A stretch of DNA of 18,584 nt from NCBI GenBank assembly GCA_038316355.1, contig JBBQAO010000074.1, forward strand, positions 1 through 18,584. Reading direction: 5' to 3'. Source of the stretch: Ga0077527 sp038316355. Lineage in GTDB: Bacteria; Pseudomonadota; Gammaproteobacteria; Burkholderiales; SG8-41. The notes below the pieces were generated by a model. The model had not been told where the DNA came from. It made no database searches and worked only from the letters and a program-made list of their open reading frames with translations. The translations under genes were made by a program, and so were the position numbers. Positions 15,904 through 18,584 of the stretch are shown in pieces; the stretch's first letter is position 1, and the number at the start of each line of letters is the position of its first letter.

Positions 15904-16152
15904 GCGGAGCGGTCCAGCAATCGCATTCCCGGCTATCTATAATATTGATATTGATATTGCCCGGCTTGAGGGTTTTCTTCAATGCAGCGGGTATGAGCCG
16001 GTGCGGGTACTTTGCCGGCATCCATCGGCCGCGCTTTGGGCGATTGATCTGATATTCTTAAGTATTTAATTTAATTTATAAAATTATTCTTAAAGTAAGG
16101 TTCATTTTGTCCGGCACATGATGGCACTACGATAATCCGTGTAGTGCAGAAA
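15904..16152. other. Intergenic region with AT-rich island
   Basis: This 249-base gap holds TATAAT at 15938-15943 overlapping three tandem ATATTG units (15942-15959), an AT-rich stretch (about 16050-16100) with the direct repeat TATTCTTAA at 16053-16061 and 16085-16093, and an inverted repeat GCACTAC (16124-16130)/GTAGTGC (16141-16147) just after the transporter stop. The last could help terminate the leftward transporter transcript but has no U-run. No convincing gene is present. Confidence 0.5.
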
Positions 16153-17466
16153 CTACGTTTCGCGCGGAAAAATGGGGCCAGGGATTCGGCAGTACAGCAT
16201 CAGCCGCCCGCCCAAAATCAGCACTTCAGCAAGAAATGCTGCACCGATTGCTGCCACGCCGACAGCGGCGCCGTTAAGGTGGGGTACAAAGAGTGTGACG
16301 CTGCCTACGGCAAACACCACCAGCAACCGTATCAGCGCGCTTCCCGCAATCACCTGCGTCTTGCGCATCGCCGAAAGCAGGCCACGAAACAGCGACGAAT
16401 AGCCCCACACGATCACCACCAGCAGGATCAGTTGCACGCCGGGCGTGGCGTAATCAATGAGCTTGGTGGGCAACCCCATAACGCGGCCCAATATGACGTC
16501 ACGCATGGGGGTATAGAACAGGCAGCCCACCAACACGACGTAGCCCAGCGTCAGGCGGTTTGCAAACCGCAGCATCACGCGCATGTCGGCACGGCTGTGC
16601 ACCAGCGCCTGCGCGGTTTGCACAAGATTGCGCAGCGGCGAGGCGACCAGCGATTTGAGCGCGTTCACCACGCCAAAGGCCGCCAGCGCCAGATCCGGAT
16701 TGGCCAGACGGCCGAGAAAGAAGTTGATGACGAACATCACGCCGTTCTCGGTGATCTGCGTAATCATCAGCGGCCAGGAGAATACCCACATCTGGCGATA
16801 GGACGCCTGTTCGCCGCCGCTGGCGGGCAGTTCTTTATAAAACGGCCGGCTGACCCAGAACATGTAGATCGCCTCCACACTCATGCAGCCGACCAGTGAT
16901 GCCGCGCCGGCGACCGCACCTTCCAGCCAGAATGGCAGCACCATCAGCATCAAGGCCTGCGAACCCAGCCGTACCATGGTTGCGTGAGATATCAGCATGG
17001 TGCGCCGTCGCATCATGCACAGCGCCGTGGCAAGGTTGCGTATCTGGTTCGGGAAAATCCACAGTCCCATCACCGCGGAGGCGGCTTTGGCGAGGCGTGT
17101 GACCTCCGGGCTGGCGCCCATCATTGTGCCGAACAGCCAGTCGCCAAGCGGCGTGAGCGCCACCGTTTCAATCAGGATGAATGGCACCAGTGACACAAAA
17201 AAATAGAAGCGCGCCACCCGCCAGAACGAGCGCTTGCCCGAGATGTAGGACATACCCGCCTGGGTGCTGACGCTGATGATGCCGCTGAACGTGGTATTGA
17301 ATGCAAACGCGATGCTGAATGCCGCGAGGGTGGTCGTGGGGTCGCCGAGTCGGGCCAGAAAACCGTGAACCAGTGAGTGGGAAAGCTGATGCAGCTCGGT
17401 GGTAAGAATGAGCGGCACAAAAAACAGGATGGCCGTACGAACGGTCAGCGGGGTATGCGACCGCAT
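16153..17466 (-). CDS. MATE/MOP-superfamily membrane protein, ANKH-like
   Basis: A 437-residue protein almost entirely hydrophobic, with about twelve membrane segments and a two-fold layout (FFVPLILTTELHQLSHSLVH near the start; VFSWPLMITQITENGVMFVI in the middle). This fits the MOP flippase/MATE superfamily. The PL-at-helix-1 and FSWPL patterns, and an LIRLLVVF segment followed by VPHLNGAAVGVAAIGAAFLAE, recall the vertebrate progressive-ankylosis protein ANKH more than drug-efflux MATEs; this is from memory. Substrate unknown. GGAG lies four bases before the ATG. It stands alone between an AT-rich gap and IS91 debris, so horizontal acquisition is possible. Confidence 0.75.
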   Translation of the reverse strand: MRSHTPLTVRTAILFFVPLILTTELHQLSHSLVHGFLARLGDPTTTLAAFSIAFAFNTTFSGIISVSTQAGMSYISGKRSFWRVARFYFFVSLVPFILIETVALTPLGDWLFGTMMGASPEVTRLAKAASAVMGLWIFPNQIRNLATALCMMRRRTMLISHATMVRLGSQALMLMVLPFWLEGAVAGAASLVGCMSVEAIYMFWVSRPFYKELPASGGEQASYRQMWVFSWPLMITQITENGVMFVINFFLGRLANPDLALAAFGVVNALKSLVASPLRNLVQTAQALVHSRADMRVMLRFANRLTLGYVVLVGCLFYTPMRDVILGRVMGLPTKLIDYATPGVQLILLVVIVWGYSSLFRGLLSAMRKTQVIAGSALIRLLVVFAVGSVTLFVPHLNGAAVGVAAIGAAFLAEVLILGGRLMLYCRIPGPIFPRET

Positions 17467-17735
17467 AAAACTCCGGCGAAGTTTAAAGAAAGGTCAGACC
17501 ACATTGCGGCAGCTTCATCGAGGCGAGGATTCCGCGGGCATGCAAAAGAAGGCTGGATCAAAGCGAAAAGACTGAAAACACCAATAAAGCATAGCGCACT
17601 GACGGTGCTCAAGAAAGCGTGTCGGGCGGAGCCATAGTGTGGTCCCGGATAGTCTCCGCAGTACTGTTGGACTTGTTATGCTTTACCCGGCTGGGTAACG
17701 GACAACCGCTCGATCCGATGGAGGAGCATCGTGAA

Positions 17736-18396
17736 ACATTCGCCAAGCGGCTGCGCTATCACCTGGAGCGTGACCCTGCCATCCAGAACGCGGCGCTGCA
17801 CATCTTCCTGAATGCGATCCAGAAAACCCTGGGGCAGTGCAGTCCGGGTGCCAGTGCCGCGTCGCATATCGGCGCGGTGGTTTTCATCCACCGCTTCGGC
17901 GCGCGGCTCAACACCCATCTGTCCATCTGCATTTCCACTGCATCGTCATCGATGGCGTATTTGATGCCGTGGCGAACGGTGGCGTCGCCTTTCACGTCGC
18001 CGGCGGGCTCGATGCGCAGGCGATCACGGCGGTTCAGGCCACCGTGCGAAAGCGACTGCTGCGGGCGGCCCTGCGACGCGGGCTGATGTCGGCGGACGAC
18101 GCACAGACTATGGCGAACTGGGAACACGGCGGCGGTTTTTCAGTCGATGCCGCGGTACGCATCGAGGCGCACGAGCGCGATGGTCTGGAGCGCCTGTTGC
18201 GCTACTGTGCCCGCCCGCCCTTTGCGCTGGAACGCCTGCGCGAGATCGACACCGGGCATCTGGTCTACGAGAGCGTGAAGCCGGGGCCGGGCGGCAGTGT
18301 CAGCCTGATGCTGACGCCGATGCAACTGCTTGACCCGATCACCCTGAGCTTGTCGAAGGGCTCGCGGCGCTGATTCCGCCGCCGCGCCGCCATCGC
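17736..18396 (+). pseudogene. IS91-family transposase fragment, frameshifted
   Basis: Two overlapping plus-strand frames together spell the central and C-terminal parts of an IS91-type rolling-circle transposase: AKRLRYHLERDPAIQNAAL and IGAVVFIHRFGARLNTHL in the first frame, then HLHFHCIVIDGVFDA, GLDAQAITAVQATVRKRLL, HGGGFSVDAAVRIE and RLLRYCARPPFALERLR in the second. The break is an eight-base near-duplication (CCATCTGT then CCATCTGC, 17915-17930) exactly at the catalytic HLHFH motif. The N-terminal zinc-binding part is missing; homology seems to start near 17736. A 23-base insert at 18336-18358 causes a second break; after it LAALIPPPRRHR continues in another frame up to about 18396. It cannot encode an active transposase. 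IS91 transposases are single-strand HUH enzymes. Confidence 0.88.
18336..18358. repeat. Dispersed palindromic repeat inserted in IS91 remnant
   Basis: Removing these 23 bases rejoins GACC with GGCTCGCGG and restores the transposase reading LLDRLAALIPPP. The insert and its right border read CCCTGAGCTTGTCGAAGGG at 18342-18360 (reverse complement CCCTTCGACAAGCTCAGGG), an imperfect palindrome that I recall as a very common scattered repeat in proteobacterial genomes, producing SLSKG or FDKLR in spurious translations. Both appear here. Confidence 0.75.
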
Positions 18397-18584
18397 CCGT
18401 GCGTCTTCCGGCGCCAGCACACCGCGCCGTTTGGCCGCCCTGAGCAGTCGCCGGCGCACGGTGGCCTGAACCGCCGCGATCGCTGGCGCATCCACTCCGC
18501 TGGCGGGGTGAAAGGTGACGCCGTCCTGCGCAACGGTCTCGAACACCCATCGATGACGATGCAGTGGAAGTGCAGATGCGTGTT
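18389..18584 (-). pseudogene. Second IS91-family transposase fragment, inverted
   Basis: The minus strand from the window edge reads NTHLHFHCIVIDG, then, after a one-base loss near 18547-18549, VFETVAQDGVTFHPASG, AIAAVQATVRRRLLRAAKRR and PEDARAMAA. This is the same transposase region as in the plus-strand fragment but clearly a different copy, since many codons differ. It ends at about 18389-18397, where GCCATCGCC is shared by both fragments, so the two copies are fused tail to tail. The upstream part lies beyond the window. The frameshift makes this part non-functional. Confidence 0.85.

Noticed and set aside
15681..15926. 81-codon minus-strand open frame after the NUDIX gene
   Set aside because: Overlaps the NUDIX 3' end, no domain, no ribosome site; the plus-strand frame here has more coding-like composition.

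Overview
The window is GC-rich, densely coded chromosomal DNA from a proteobacterium, most likely a betaproteobacterium. The evidence is the joint occurrence of the ftsK-lolA-rarA-serS block, a trxB gene divergent from a regulator, a nadE-glnB pair, a DUF482-type acyltransferase and an IS91-type transposase remnant. No lineage marker such as rRNA is present, so the class is an inference.

Layout, left to right. The first 73 bases hold the start of a leftward gene for an exported protein. Bases 74-657 contain no convincing gene but are rich in nested inverted repeats and have a consensus-like promoter, so they may encode a structured RNA. A tRNA-Ser(CGA) gene follows, directly downstream of serS on the minus strand. 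A plus-strand amidohydrolase gene (2276-3166) sits between serS and a leftward cluster of rarA, lolA, a small exported DUF2845-like protein and ftsK. Upstream of ftsK are a strong hairpin terminator, a FecR-domain exported protein and a Crp-family regulator; a Crp-type palindrome lies upstream of the FecR gene. trxB diverges from the regulator and is followed by an Smr-domain gene whose 5' end carries a 27-bp tandem repeat. glnB and nadE run leftward. A TPR gene, a GNAT/DUF482 gene overlapping it by 4 bases and a zinc-ribbon NUDIX hydrolase run rightward.

The right end is different. After a tiny possible ORF and an AT-rich stretch comes a leftward MATE/MOP-type membrane protein resembling the ANKH group, then two broken IS91-family transposase fragments joined tail to tail. 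One of them is interrupted by a 23-base insert containing a dispersed palindromic repeat.

Functionally the left and centre are housekeeping: seryl-tRNA charging, lipoprotein trafficking, replication-fork maintenance, chromosome segregation, thiol redox, nitrogen signalling and NAD synthesis. The arrangement matches the E. coli order trxB-lrp-ftsK-lolA-rarA-serS, except that a Crp-type regulator and a FecR protein replace lrp and an unrelated amidohydrolase gene splits rarA from serS. I see no complete defence, CRISPR, phage or conjugation system. The least explained items are the structured segment at about 350-626, the Crp-type site and the IS91 wreckage.
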